Source: WYEN01 sp049976205 (lineage in GTDB: Archaea > Thermoproteota > Thermoprotei_A > Sulfolobales > AG1). From it: a stretch of DNA of 64,000 bases. Below are positions 8,845-17,461 of the stretch, piece after piece. The position numbers were made by a program, and so were the translations under genes. The stretch is taken from contig JBMFIR010000004.1 of NCBI GenBank assembly GCA_049976205.1, positions 1 through 64,000 of the forward strand. The letters are read 5' to 3'. A model generated the notes under the pieces. The model did no database searches. It worked only from the letters and a program-made list of their open reading frames with translations, and was not told the origin of the DNA. The number at the start of each line of letters is the position of its first letter. Within the stretch, counting starts at the first letter, position 1.

Positions 8845-9440
8845 CCACCACCCTCCTATACTTATGGCTACGCTTACTGTAAATTTTGCTGGCAAAGCTA
8901 GTGACAATCGCTATTAAATCCTCAACTAGTTCTTGATAGTAGTCTTTGGGTTCCTCGCTGAAAGCAACTATCACCCTTACACCATATGCTTCGAAGAGTT
9001 TCTCGAGATAGGTGAAACCAAATCTAGTCAATCCATCCTTGTAAGCCGCCACCACAGCATCTATCCACCTCTTCCTAGACATTTCAATGAGCTTCTCTAA
9101 ACCGCTCCTATTCTCTCTAAGACCACTAGCAACATCTCTAATAATCACGTATTCAGCTTGTGGAAACTGCTTTCTAACATAGTCTTCTAGTGAAGCCACT
9201 TGCCTCTCTAAGTCACCTCTTTGCGTACCACCACTAACCCTAGCATAAATAGGGACTCTCTTCAAACCAGCATAGAACCCCCTTGGTTAATCTTTCAAAC
9301 TCAGACTCCGGAATATATCACCTACCGTGAATATTAACAGCTCTAACTTTCCCCATCTTAATCCACTTGATCACGGTACTACGACCAACACCAGCGATCT
9401 CAGCGAACTTGCTAAGCTTATGCAATTTCTCCATTTCCAT
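8813..9440 (-). pseudogene. tnpA: IS607 tnpA serine recombinase, broken by a stop and a frameshift
   Basis: Translation from ATG 9440 gives a MerR-like helix-turn-helix (KLSKFAEIAGVGRSTVIKWI). An in-frame TGA interrupts it at 9318-9320, after which YIPESEFERLTKG continues. The catalytic serine-resolvase domain, with VPIYARVSGG and later QVASLEDYVRKQ, lies in another frame from 9265 to 8813. Two lesions therefore separate the DNA-binding and catalytic parts. The motif ARVSGG contains the predicted nucleophilic serine. The resolvase fragment itself is open and could be made from TTG 9265, but without its DNA-binding domain. Confidence 0.8.
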
Positions 9441-9496
9441 TAAGTAGTTAGAAGTAATAAAAGTATCTAAATTTATCGCTAAGTTGAAAAACAGCC

Positions 9497-9692
9497 TGTG
9501 ATGAAGAATATTACGTTAGAGAAGTATTTAAGCATCAGAAATTCTCTGACTAGAACCACAGCATATGAAACGAGCAATATATATCTTATCATAGAGTCTG
9601 TGGAGGCGAACCTGGCTCATCCAGGGCCCTCATTCGTAACACATACACTGAGGCGAATTCTAGAAATTGTTACACGATATCGAAGAGGCTAA
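9497..9692 (+). pseudogene. BtuF-like protein, 3' part, separated by the IS607 insertion
   Basis: The frame reads VMKNITLEKYLSIRNS and later ANLAHPGPSFVTHTLRRI, the usual C-terminal end of BtuF-type binding proteins. It joins in frame to 6939-7534 after removal of the element. An internal GTG at 9498 could start a 64-residue product, but no function is expected from it. Confidence 0.8.
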
Positions 9693-9801
9693 TTTATTAA
9701 AAACATGGTGATTGCTCAGATCCTTTTAACATGAATCAGTAATCCCTAAACTAAAAACAATATTAGTGAAAGGATGTATATAATTTAATGAGGCATATAA
9801 A

Positions 9802-10464
9802 GTGATGAGAGTATTATCTGAAGACGAGAAACAGCGTTTGATAAAGACTCTTGAGGAGGATAGAGAATTCAGATATGCTTTAATGGGCTTATTAGGATTT
9901 AAAGAAATCCTGGATCGCATCACTCGAATCGAAGAAAGACAGCAGAAACTAGAGGAGAGACAGCAGGAATTAGAGGAGAGAATGATCAAACTAGAAGAAA
10001 GAATGATCAAGCTAGAGGAGAGAATGATTGAGCTTGCGGAGAGACAACAAAAGCTGGAGGAGAGAATGATTCAGGTTGAGACTGAGTTGATCTATGTCAG
10101 GAGATTATCAGAATTAAATAGGAGAGATATATCTGCTATTTCCGAGGCTCTTTATAGTAGATGGGTTTTAGAGACAGTTGAAAAAGAGATCTCAGCTAAG
10201 GGAGAGAGAATAGTTGGTGTCTACAGAAATTATGTTGTAAAAGACAAGGAAATAGATCTTGTGATAGAGACAGATCAAAGCATTTATTGTGTGGAGGTTA
10301 AGATTCAGCCGAATCATCATGACATAGATGATCTCTTAAATAAAGCTGAGACCCTGAGAAACATATTTAAGAAACAGATCATACCTATTTTAGTGGGTTC
10401 TTGGATAGGTAGAGAAACAATTGAGTATGCGAAAAACAAACATGTTAGAGTAATTACATATTAG
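9802..10464 (+). CDS. Coiled-coil protein with C-terminal PD-(D/E)XK nuclease-like domain
   Basis: The 220-residue protein starts with a short helical region. A long coiled coil (about residues 45-100) follows, built from repeats of LEERMIK/LEERQQK. The C-terminal domain has DKEIDLVIETD (about 151-161) and CVEVKIQPN (about 167-175), the D and ExK of a PD-(D/E)XK fold. This matches the archaeal DUF3782-type architecture of uncertain function. The coiled coil is encoded by tandem 21-base units (about 9944-10066), which invites copy-number change. It stands alone beside the btuF/IS607 region. Confidence 0.7.
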   Translation: MMRVLSEDEKQRLIKTLEEDREFRYALMGLLGFKEILDRITRIEERQQKLEERQQELEERMIKLEERMIKLEERMIELAERQQKLEERMIQVETELIYVRRLSELNRRDISAISEALYSRWVLETVEKEISAKGERIVGVYRNYVVKDKEIDLVIETDQSIYCVEVKIQPNHHDIDDLLNKAETLRNIFKKQIIPILVGSWIGRETIEYAKNKHVRVITY

Positions 10465-10596
10465 AGAGCCAAAAACTATCTATTAATGAGATTTCCTTCA
10501 AAACATTAATTAGATATTATTTATCGTCATAATCACAATAACACTTTTTAAATATCTCATCAACTTTAATCACCTCTACCACTAGGTAGATCTAGA

Positions 10597-11784
10597 TCAT
10601 TTCTGCTGATCACATCTTCCTATTTTAGTAAGTAATAGAATTGCCATAATGAATAGATTAATTACAAAGTACAGTAGAGACAGTACTTTGTCTATCGAGC
10701 TATAATCTGCATTTACTGATTGTACTAATTCTTGCCAAGCTCTTCCTAATAACACCTCTATTGAGTACAGTGTTAAAAGAAACATATTTTTATTCGAAAA
10801 TATGTATACGTAAGCGATCGGGAGAGTCCACATTATATACTCAGGGAAATTAAGTGGGGAAAACAGGTAAAATAGAGTTAGTGCTATAATAATTCTCTCG
10901 TATAAAAATTTCTCTCTACATACTCTACCCATATATAAAGCAGAGAGAACTGGTACTAAAACAGCTAGTAGAGCAAATAATGTGATTAAATGATCGCTAT
11001 ATTGTGCGATGATCTTATAAATTGATAAGCCCCCGATTCTATCTGTATGCACTAGATATGCTCTATAAATCATTTCAGGCCCATAGAATACGTAGCCTAT
11101 GAATAAGATGATCGCCGAGAGCAATATATAAGAAAGCAAGTAAGTAAATCCCCTATCTAAACCTGAGAGCATAGGGATCGAATATATTGATGAGGTGATC
11201 TTAGTCATTGTTGAGATAGACATTATAGTAATTGATAAAGAATGCTTCCTCAAGATAATTGTGAGAAGAGATAATATTCCCAAGGCTCCAATTATCAGAT
11301 CATCTATTTGAGTTAGTCCAATACCGTAGTAGTGGATCGCTGGATTAAGAGATATAATAAGTGAATATATTAAGGCTCTATCTCTAGTGAACCCGTGATG
11401 AAGAAAGATTCTGTAGAGAGAATAGAGTATGAGTAATAAAAGAAATTCTCCGTATAAAACTAGACCCAGATCACTAGGGAGAAGTGCTATAGGAGAAATT
11501 AGTATTGGGTACATAGGACCATAGTAGCTTGGGTACTGTGAAGTGTATGGATTCACTCCCTTTAGAACACTGCTAGAGACATCAATTATATACTTAGCAT
11601 CAACTCTAGAAACAATATAATCACGAATATAAAAGTACCCAAACACAGATAATAGAAAAATCACTATAAGAAACACAAGTAGAGCTCTCAATCGCTTAAT
11701 TCTTTTTTCCATAAGCAGAAATATCAGGGTTAAGAGAACATAAACCACAAATAGAAGTGAAATTAAGCTTCTCCCCGACAACAC
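10597..11784 (-). CDS. Polytopic GT-C-type glycosyltransferase (GT87-like)
   Basis: The 395-residue protein has about ten membrane helices. An extracytoplasmic loop after the second helix reads SRVDAKYIIDVSSSVLKGV and continues NPYTSQYPSYYGP, resembling the acidic catalytic loop plus G-x-NPY motif of polyprenol-phosphate-sugar-dependent GT-C/GT87 mannosyltransferases. It would transfer a sugar from a lipid-linked donor on the outer face of the membrane. No neighbour confirms the pathway. Confidence 0.6.
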   Translation of the reverse strand: MLSGRSLISLLFVVYVLLTLIFLLMEKRIKRLRALLVFLIVIFLLSVFGYFYIRDYIVSRVDAKYIIDVSSSVLKGVNPYTSQYPSYYGPMYPILISPIALLPSDLGLVLYGEFLLLLILYSLYRIFLHHGFTRDRALIYSLIISLNPAIHYYGIGLTQIDDLIIGALGILSLLTIILRKHSLSITIMSISTMTKITSSIYSIPMLSGLDRGFTYLLSYILLSAIILFIGYVFYGPEMIYRAYLVHTDRIGGLSIYKIIAQYSDHLITLFALLAVLVPVLSALYMGRVCREKFLYERIIIALTLFYLFSPLNFPEYIMWTLPIAYVYIFSNKNMFLLTLYSIEVLLGRAWQELVQSVNADYSSIDKVLSLLYFVINLFIMAILLLTKIGRCDQQK

Positions 11785-11930
11785 CCTTAATCACTTACCC
11801 AAGGCATATTAAGCAACAGTATTTAAACGTATTCTTAGAGATCCACAGATCATTAGATAGTACTTTACCCCGATAGCTCTAAACCTTAATTTTATAGATA
11901 AGATACCCAATTTGTAAATATTCCTAGAGA

Positions 11931-12488
11931 GTGTCTTTAGTGAAGATTTGTGTTGGTAGTAAAAATCCTTCTAAGATCCGTGGAGTCGAGAAAGCATTTA
12001 AACTACTAGTCGGAGACGTTAATACATTAGGATTTGATGTGAAAGGTTTAATACCTCAACCAATTGGATTAGATCAAATAATAAACTCCGCTAAATACAG
12101 AGTAGAGAAGGTCAAAGAATTAGATCCTGAATGTGATTTTTATGTGGGGATTGAGGCAGGCTTAATCGAGTTGAGAGAAGGTAGATTTTTCGATGTTCAT
12201 GTCGCGTACATAGTTGATAGAGAAGGCAATGTGTATTATGGATTGTCACCTGCTTTTGAGATCCCCAGGAGATTTGTTGAGAAAATATTATCTGGTGAAT
12301 ACAGAGAACTTGAGGAGATCGTGGATTCATACTTCGGCACTAAGAATATTGGGGAGACAGGTGGTTTCATAAGTCTTTTAACGAGGAAGAGAATTATTCG
12401 AGAGGAATTAATCTATTACTCAGTGACCACGGCACTAATTCCGTTCTTAAATAAATGGTTGTATAAAAATGATTCTTTGAAGAAGTAA
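11931..12488 (+). CDS. Inosine/xanthosine triphosphatase (DUF84/YjjX family)
   Basis: The 185-residue protein contains the N-terminal VGSKNPSKIRGVE motif (about residues 8-20), then FYVGIEAGLI (about 71-80) and GETGGFISLLT (about 141-151). These are the conserved blocks of the YjjX/DUF84 non-canonical purine NTP pyrophosphatases, which clear ITP and XTP from the nucleotide pool. GTG 11931 is the start; a downstream GTG is two codons before the conserved strand. Family length is normal. Confidence 0.9.
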   Translation: MSLVKICVGSKNPSKIRGVEKAFKLLVGDVNTLGFDVKGLIPQPIGLDQIINSAKYRVEKVKELDPECDFYVGIEAGLIELREGRFFDVHVAYIVDREGNVYYGLSPAFEIPRRFVEKILSGEYRELEEIVDSYFGTKNIGETGGFISLLTRKRIIREELIYYSVTTALIPFLNKWLYKNDSLKK

Positions 12489-12662
12489 TTCCTTATTTAT
12501 CCTATATCTTCTCGAAATAATTTCCTCAAAGCCGTTTTGAAGAGATTTACTTAGAAAACTACTATGCGTAAGTATCTCTTTAATATGATCAGTGCCGTGA
12601 GACGTCGAGGATCTCGAGGATAGAGAAGTAAAGATTCACTCTCCCCTAAACACACTATGTCT

Positions 12663-12836
12663 TTAGGTTCTCTTCAAGGAGTCTTTAAGTAAGTTATTAA
12701 AGTTTTCATCGAGTAGTGCCATGGCTCCGGCATTAATGGATAATGCCACGGCATACTGTATAAACTCATCACTATCTAGATATGTCTCTAACGCTATTTA
12801 TACAGCTTTAATTTTCTCGTTAATTGAGACTTTCAT
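12663..12836 (-). pseudogene. Short decayed ORF of unknown family in the 12489-12965 gap
   Basis: Read on the minus strand from ATG 12836, the frame gives MKVSINEKIKAV, a TAA stop, then 44 more residues (EFIQYAVALSINAG, LLDENFNNLLKDS). The acidic-helical composition and length suggest a small antitoxin-like or regulatory protein interrupted by one stop, but I do not recognise the family. The rest of the 477-base gap holds only an AT-rich promoter region for guaA. Confidence 0.25.
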
Positions 12837-12965
12837 ACGCTGCGAGACATAGTAATGTTTTACTTAATAGGTTTACCAAGCGGCATCATAGATTTCGTAT
12901 ATCAATATGCCTCATTAGTAATCTTTAAATAAATTTTTATGTTATAGATGCCTTGAGGGATAATT

Positions 12966-13901
12966 ATGAGTTTTGATCCGAGGGAATTCTATTTAAGAGC
13001 AGTTGATGAGATCCGTAGAGTGGTTGGTGAAGAAAGAGCTATAGCAGCATGCTCAGGTGGTGTTGATAGCACTGTTTCTGCTATTATCGCTAAGAGAGCA
13101 ATTGGTGATAAACTGATTCCTGTCTATATTGATGATGGTTTTAGAAGAATTGGTGAACCTGAGAACGTGGTTAAGCTACTGAGAGGTATTGGTCTTGATG
13201 TGAGATTTATTGATGCAAGGAAAGAGTTTTTAGATGCTTTAAGAGGTGTTAGAGATGCTGAGGAGAAGAGAAAGATCTTTAGACACGTCTTCTACACAGT
13301 TCTTGGTAGAGTGGCTAGGGAGTATGGTGCTAAGTATCTTGTTCAGGGAACTATAGCAGCTGATGTTATAGAGACTCAGAGAGGTATTAAGACACAACAT
13401 AATGTGCTTAAACAGATTGGATTAGATCCCAGGACCTATGGTTTCGAGGTAATTGAGCCTCTAAAAGATCTTTTTAAGCCACAAGTTAGGGAATTAGCTA
13501 AGTTCCTTGGTTTGCCTAAGGAGATCTGGGCTAAAATGCCTTTCCCAGGACCAGGATTAATGATTAGGGTCGTGGGGGAGGTTACTGAGGAGAAGCTTCA
13601 GATAGCTAAGATCGCTAATAAAATCGTTGAGGAGGAATTAAGTGAACAAAACTACTTCCAGGTATTTGCTGCTGTGTTAAGCGATAAGGTAACTGGTGTA
13701 AGAGAAGGATCCAGGGTCTACGGCTACGCGGTGGTTGTGAGAGCTGTGTTAAGCGAAGACGCTATGACTGCCAAAGCCGCTGAGATACCCTACGACAAAC
13801 TCAAGAGAATCGCTGAGAGAATAATTAGAGAGGCACCGGGAGTAGCTAGAGTACTCTACGACATAACAGATAAACCACCAGCAACAATAGAGTACGAGTA
13901 G
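12966..13901 (+). CDS. guaAb: GMP synthase, ATP-pyrophosphatase subunit
   Basis: This 311-residue protein has the N-type PP-loop SGGVDSTVSA (about residues 30-39), LVQGTIAADVIETQ (about 125-138), and MPFPGPGLMIRVVGEVT (about 197-213), followed by the dimerisation domain ending in KPPATIEYE. These are diagnostic of the ATP-PPase/dimerisation part of GMP synthetase. As in most archaea, the glutaminase subunit (GuaAa) is a separate gene, and it is not in this window. The enzyme converts XMP to GMP using ammonia from its partner. Confidence 0.95.
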   Translation: MSFDPREFYLRAVDEIRRVVGEERAIAACSGGVDSTVSAIIAKRAIGDKLIPVYIDDGFRRIGEPENVVKLLRGIGLDVRFIDARKEFLDALRGVRDAEEKRKIFRHVFYTVLGRVAREYGAKYLVQGTIAADVIETQRGIKTQHNVLKQIGLDPRTYGFEVIEPLKDLFKPQVRELAKFLGLPKEIWAKMPFPGPGLMIRVVGEVTEEKLQIAKIANKIVEEELSEQNYFQVFAAVLSDKVTGVREGSRVYGYAVVVRAVLSEDAMTAKAAEIPYDKLKRIAERIIREAPGVARVLYDITDKPPATIEYE

Positions 13902-13950
13902 AATAACTTATCCGAAATCTTTTTTGTCTCATAATAAAATCTATGAATAG

Positions 13951-14028
13951 GGGCCCGTAGCTCAGCCAGGATAGAGCGCTGGCCTCCTAAGCCAGTGGTC
14001 CGGGGTTCAAATCCCCGCGGGCCCGCCA
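13951..14028 (+). tRNA. tRNA-Arg (anticodon CCT)
   Basis: A full cloverleaf can be folded: 7-bp acceptor (GGGCCCG with CGGGCCC), D arm GCTC/GAGC, anticodon stem CTGGC/GCCAG with loop CTCCTAA, and T arm CGGGG/CCCCG with loop TTCAAAT. The discriminator is G and CCA is encoded. The anticodon CCT reads the arginine codon AGG, heavily used in this genome. No intron is present. Confidence 0.95.
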
Positions 14029-14118
14029 CATCACGAAACAATTATTTTCGCATCTCATTAACTGTTAATATTTATTAGTCTCACCTATACAATAAGTATA
14101 TTGGTTGTGTCCTCTAGT

Positions 14119-14251
14119 GGGCCCGTAGCTCAGCTAGGTAGAGCGGCGGGCTCCAGTCCACGCGGGTCTATAGACCCCTTGTGGGGGATGATAGAGGACT
14201 GGAGCAGGAGAGACCCGCAGGTCGGGGGTTCAAATCCCTCCGGGCCCACCA
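14119..14251 (+). tRNA. tRNA-Trp (anticodon CCA) with a 56-base intron
   Basis: The acceptor arm (GGGCCCG/CGGGCCC), D stem, GCGGG/CCCGC anticodon stem and T arm fold well, and CCA is encoded. Splicing after position 37 (14156) and before position 38 (14213) gives a seven-base loop CTCCAGA with anticodon CCA. A central helix CTCC/GGAG (14151-14154 with 14207-14210), flanked by three-base bulges AGT and AGA, places both cuts where the archaeal splicing endonuclease expects them. Confidence 0.9.
14157..14212 (+). other. tRNA-Trp intron at position 37/38
   Basis: The 56-base intron contains a GGGTC-TATA-GACCC hairpin. It also contains a nine-base segment (14196-14204) perfectly complementary to the anticodon-loop/5' splice region (14151-14159). 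A C-box-like ATGATAG (14188-14194) precedes that segment. No clear D box (CTGA) is present. Confidence 0.75.
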
Positions 14252-14305
14252 CATCTCGGGAAGGCTCCTAAAGACATCTTTATTTCTTTTTAATGAATTT
14301 TTTAA

Positions 14306-15148
14306 ATGGGTGCTCTGATAGTAGTCTCTAGAAATACCGAGAATTCTTCTGAGGAGGTTCTGATAGATACTCATTTCATAGTTTCTAGAATAATTAATAG
14401 ATATATTGCTCTTCCAAACGACCCTGTTTTTGAGAGATATGTTGTTTCTTGGCTTCAGGTTTTCAGAGATAACCTGTGGAGACTATGCGATAGGCCCTCA
14501 GGTCTATGTAGCTTAGATAGATTCAATGGCGCTCTCGAGATCTTTATTAAGTCCTATAGAGATTTTCTCTATAACACTGGCGCCTCTATCGAGGTTAAGG
14601 AGAAGGTCTACTCCTATGTTAGGGAGATAATAGATCAATTAATTGAGTACATTAGAAAAAGCTACCCTAGGTACGAGCCTCCTGTATCTATTGATAAACC
14701 AGATAAGTATCGTATTGAGCTAAATATGAGGAATATAAGGGATCAGGATCTGAGAAAAATGATTCTTGAGATACAAGGCTCAGAGGGCATAGTGAGTAGA
14801 TACGAGCTTCGGAGAAACAGAGAGGTTCTTGAGCTCCCAGTCGGGACGTATCAGATCAGGGTTATTAGTGGTGATAAAGAAATCTATAGAGATGTTTTAA
14901 AGGTTTATAGAGATAGCTCGTTATCGATTGATCTCGCTGGAGAGATCATTAAGAGACACGAGACGTCCCCGAGGCAGATTATCCATGCTGGTAGAGAAAT
15001 AGTGATTCAAATACCTAGGAGAAAGTCTTCGGCGAGTAAGATCAGGATTAGAAGACTTATTAATTACTTATCTCGGCTAGATATTATAGCTCTAATACTT
15101 CTCATAATCCTTCTGATAATTGATTTAATAATAATATTTCTTAAATAA
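14306..15148 (+). CDS. Tail-anchored protein of unknown function
   Basis: I do not recognise this 280-residue protein. The N-terminal half is predicted helical and charged. A segment at about residues 132-200 looks beta-rich (IELNMRNIRDQDLRKM, ELPVGTYQIRVISGDKEIY), like a small immunoglobulin or carboxypeptidase-regulatory fold. The last 25 residues are one hydrophobic helix (LDIIALILLIILLIIDLII), so the bulk should be held on the cytoplasmic face as a tail-anchored protein. It lies 54 bases after tRNA-Trp. Confidence 0.55.
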   Translation: MGALIVVSRNTENSSEEVLIDTHFIVSRIINRYIALPNDPVFERYVVSWLQVFRDNLWRLCDRPSGLCSLDRFNGALEIFIKSYRDFLYNTGASIEVKEKVYSYVREIIDQLIEYIRKSYPRYEPPVSIDKPDKYRIELNMRNIRDQDLRKMILEIQGSEGIVSRYELRRNREVLELPVGTYQIRVISGDKEIYRDVLKVYRDSSLSIDLAGEIIKRHETSPRQIIHAGREIVIQIPRRKSSASKIRIRRLINYLSRLDIIALILLIILLIIDLIIIFLK

Positions 15149-15190
15149 GAAATAAAGCTTATTAGGTTCCTCTTCGAATAATTCTATCAC

Positions 15191-15988
15191 TTGGTGAGAT
15201 TTACGAAAAATGATTCTGAGAAGATCCATGTAGTGATCATATATTCATCACCTAGACAATACGGAAATACAGCAAAGATCTCTAAATACTTAGAGGAGTT
15301 TCTGAGAGACTTAGGTGCTGAGGTTAAGATGTTTAATGTATTTAATATGAGAATAGAGCCTTGTTTAGGATGTGTATCTGATGATGTTAAGCTATGCAAA
15401 TTCCCGTGCGTGATTAACGATGATGCAAGGAAAATATTTGAGGCTATTGATGAGAGTATTGGTCTAATAATTGTTTCACCTATATACTGGTATAATGTGC
15501 CTGGTCCTCTAAAGAATCTTATTGATAGATTAACAGTTTTTGAGAACGAGATATTTATCTCGGGTAGAAGTAGATTAGAGGGTAAGGTAGTGGGTTTCGT
15601 GGTGGTGGGTAACGATACTGGCTCAATTGCGGTGCTACAGAATCTTATGATAACTATGAATAGTATGGGTGCTGTGATTCCTCCGTGGGCAATAGCTTAT
15701 CACACTGATGAAGAAGATCCTTTCAATAACTCGAGTTTTGTGATGGATCTAGCTAATGTAGCTAGAGCTGTTTATTTAATGAGTAAGCTTATGATAGATA
15801 CAAAGAGCTACATGATTAATTGGTATGCTGCATCTGAGGATTTCAAGAAAAAATCATTTGAATTAGTGGAGAAGATTAATAAGATCTATGAAGATCTCTA
15901 TGAGAAAGAGAGGAGTAGTAGAATAAGGTTCATCCAAGAAAAATACTTAGGTAAATTCACTACAAAGACTTCTACCAGTAGATACTAG
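15191..15988 (+). CDS. Iron-sulfur flavoprotein / NADPH-dependent FMN reductase family
   Basis: This is a 265-residue flavodoxin-fold protein. After the first strand, SSPRQYGNTAKIS (about residues 19-31) supplies the FMN-phosphate loop. PCLGCVSDDVKLCKFPC (about 56-72) has a cysteine cluster like that of archaeal iron-sulfur flavoproteins. SPIYWYNVPGPLKNLIDR (about 96-113) is the classic NADPH-dependent FMN reductase signature. It may shuttle electrons between reduced cofactors and an unknown acceptor. Start TTG 15191 or GTG 15194. Confidence 0.85.
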   Translation: MVRFTKNDSEKIHVVIIYSSPRQYGNTAKISKYLEEFLRDLGAEVKMFNVFNMRIEPCLGCVSDDVKLCKFPCVINDDARKIFEAIDESIGLIIVSPIYWYNVPGPLKNLIDRLTVFENEIFISGRSRLEGKVVGFVVVGNDTGSIAVLQNLMITMNSMGAVIPPWAIAYHTDEEDPFNNSSFVMDLANVARAVYLMSKLMIDTKSYMINWYAASEDFKKKSFELVEKINKIYEDLYEKERSSRIRFIQEKYLGKFTTKTSTSRY

Positions 15989-16083
15989 GGTAAAGCAAGA
16001 ATCAATATTAAGAAATATTTCATGGAGATTAAGCTTATTAGCTTTTTCAACTGTAAGAATTTAATTGGCGAGATACTCGCGGT

Positions 16084-17040
16084 ATGGATAGTGGAGACTC
16101 AAACTCTGAGGATGATTCGTCTAGTGAAGTTTATATTACAAAAGCATCTTTACATGATCTTAATGATATTCTAAGGATCTATGACGAGAGTAGAAAGTTC
16201 CTAGATGACGAAGACGAAGAATGGTTCAGAAGTATAATTAAGAGTAGAAGTAGAAGGATCAATTTATATACTCTCAGAATCAATGGAGGATCAGTTGTAG
16301 GGTTTACTGTATTATATAAAAATAAGCGTAGAAAGAGTGTATATATTGATTCCCTGGCTCTAGATATGAGTTATAGAGGAAGAGGATTAGGTAAAGTATT
16401 TCTTGAGAAATTAGAGGATTTATTTAGAAAAGAAGGATTCGAAAAAATCTACTTAACAGTTAAACATAATAACTTGAGAGCACTATCTCTCTACCTAAAG
16501 AAAGGTTTTAGAATAAAGAATCTCGTCTTGATCCTTGGTTTAGAGGATCTTGATAAGATATTTAGAGAAAGTAGCAACATGTTGAATAAAGAGTTAAGTA
16601 ATGGATATAGATATAAAATAAGTCTTGGTTCAATGAATGACAGAAGGATCCTTAGTAAAGCACTTCTCGAAACAGCAATGTGGAATAGATTTACTGGAGA
16701 ACCAGATGAAATTGTTTATAAGAGGAGTGGAGAAGAAAGAATTATTCTCAAAATATATAGAGGAAGAAAAATGATTGGCTTAGCCTCAATAAACCTTGAG
16801 AGAGAAGGCTTATTCATAGAGAGATTAGCTGTTGTTTTTAATAGACCCTCTGAAGCAATATTCGTATTACTAAAAGCTATAGAGAAGATCTCTGATTACT
16901 TAGGCGTAGCCCCCAAAACATTACTAATCCCTGTAGACGCCTCAAAGAACACTATCCTAGATTCTTTACTCGAGAAAGGCTTCAGAATAATTGATACAGA
17001 ATATGTTGTTATTAAAGATCTTCGTGAAGACGCATCGTAA
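16084..17040 (+). CDS. GNAT acetyltransferase with a second GNAT-like half
   Basis: The first half (about residues 15-160) is a GNAT domain. The acetyl-CoA-binding motif A is LALDMSYRGRGLGKVFLEK (about 97-115), with the RGRGLG pyrophosphate loop, and NNLRALSLYLKKGF lies at about 128-141. The second half (about 175-310) repeats the general alpha/beta layout, ending TILDSLLEKGFRI, but lacks a clear CoA loop. The second domain may bind substrate only. The N-terminal 15 residues are acidic and Ser-rich. The substrate is unknown. Confidence 0.75.
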   Translation: MDSGDSNSEDDSSSEVYITKASLHDLNDILRIYDESRKFLDDEDEEWFRSIIKSRSRRINLYTLRINGGSVVGFTVLYKNKRRKSVYIDSLALDMSYRGRGLGKVFLEKLEDLFRKEGFEKIYLTVKHNNLRALSLYLKKGFRIKNLVLILGLEDLDKIFRESSNMLNKELSNGYRYKISLGSMNDRRILSKALLETAMWNRFTGEPDEIVYKRSGEERIILKIYRGRKMIGLASINLEREGLFIERLAVVFNRPSEAIFVLLKAIEKISDYLGVAPKTLLIPVDASKNTILDSLLEKGFRIIDTEYVVIKDLREDAS

Positions 17041-17122
17041 CCACATTTCAACATCAATAATCGCTTTTTCACACAGTAATTACTCAGTGCAATAATATAT
17101 AGCTTCACTAAAATATTTATTT

Positions 17123-17129
17123 GGTGATG
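17123..17129 (+). promoter_or_regulatory. Ribosome binding site for aIF1A
   Basis: GGTGATG sits seven bases before TTG 17137, and an AT-rich TATA-like box (about 17110-17120) lies directly upstream. This fixes the TTG as the start of the aIF1A gene. Confidence 0.5.
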
Positions 17130-17136
17130 CAAGAGT

Positions 17137-17457
17137 TTGAGTAAAAAGAAGGAGGAAGCTTCAGCTTCAAGAGAACTTCTTTTACCAACCGAGGGACAGA
17201 TCGTGTGTGTTGTCACTGAGATAATAGGTGCTGATTGGGTAAAGATGCTTTGTGCTGATGGTGTTGAGAGAATGGGTAGGATCCCCGGCAAGTTCAGAAG
17301 AAAAGTATGGATTGCTCCCGGAGACTTAGTGCTAGCTGCTCCATGGGATTATCAGAAGAATAAAGCAGATGTATTATATAGATATGAGAGAGATGAGAGA
17401 AAAAGAATTATTGAGATGGGGTATATATCTAAGGAGATCCTGGATCTAGTCTCGTAG
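17137..17457 (+). CDS. Translation initiation factor aIF1A
   Basis: The 106-residue OB-fold protein contains ELLLPTEGQIVCVVTEIIGADW (about residues 13-34), GRIPGKFRRKVWIAPGD (about 48-64) and VLAAPWDYQKNKADVLYRY. These are the conserved blocks of archaeal/eukaryotic IF1A, which occupies the ribosomal A site and promotes scanning or start selection. The N-terminal tail is basic as usual. It uses a TTG start. It is convergent with the DUF711 gene. Confidence 0.95.
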   Translation: MSKKKEEASASRELLLPTEGQIVCVVTEIIGADWVKMLCADGVERMGRIPGKFRRKVWIAPGDLVLAAPWDYQKNKADVLYRYERDERKRIIEMGYISKEILDLVS

Positions 17458-17461
17458 AAAA

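Larger units (their letters stand above)
7533..9496 (-). mobile_element. IS607-type transposon (serine-recombinase tnpA plus tnpB) inserted in btuF
   Basis: The element contains a broken serine-resolvase tnpA and an adjacent tnpB, the gene order of IS607-family elements, transcribed on the minus strand. Each boundary carries a CC dinucleotide (7533-7534 and 9495-9496), GG on the other strand, as expected for the GG core used by IS607-type recombinases. Collapsing the element to one CC restores the btuF reading frame. The body is about 1.96 kb. Because tnpA carries a stop and a frameshift, the element should no longer move by itself. Confidence 0.8.

Noticed and set aside
9944..10066. Noncoding tandem repeat or CRISPR-like array
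   Set aside because: The 21-base units are in frame and encode coiled-coil heptads inside an intact protein.
14119..14251. A tRNA with an unusually long variable arm instead of an intron
   Set aside because: Only splicing at 37/38 gives a normal seven-base anticodon loop with CCA and normal arms.
13856..14374. Two minus-strand ORFs covering the tRNA genes (GFEPRTTGL- and RRDLNPRPAG-type peptides)
   Set aside because: These are well-known spurious translations of tRNA antisense strands.
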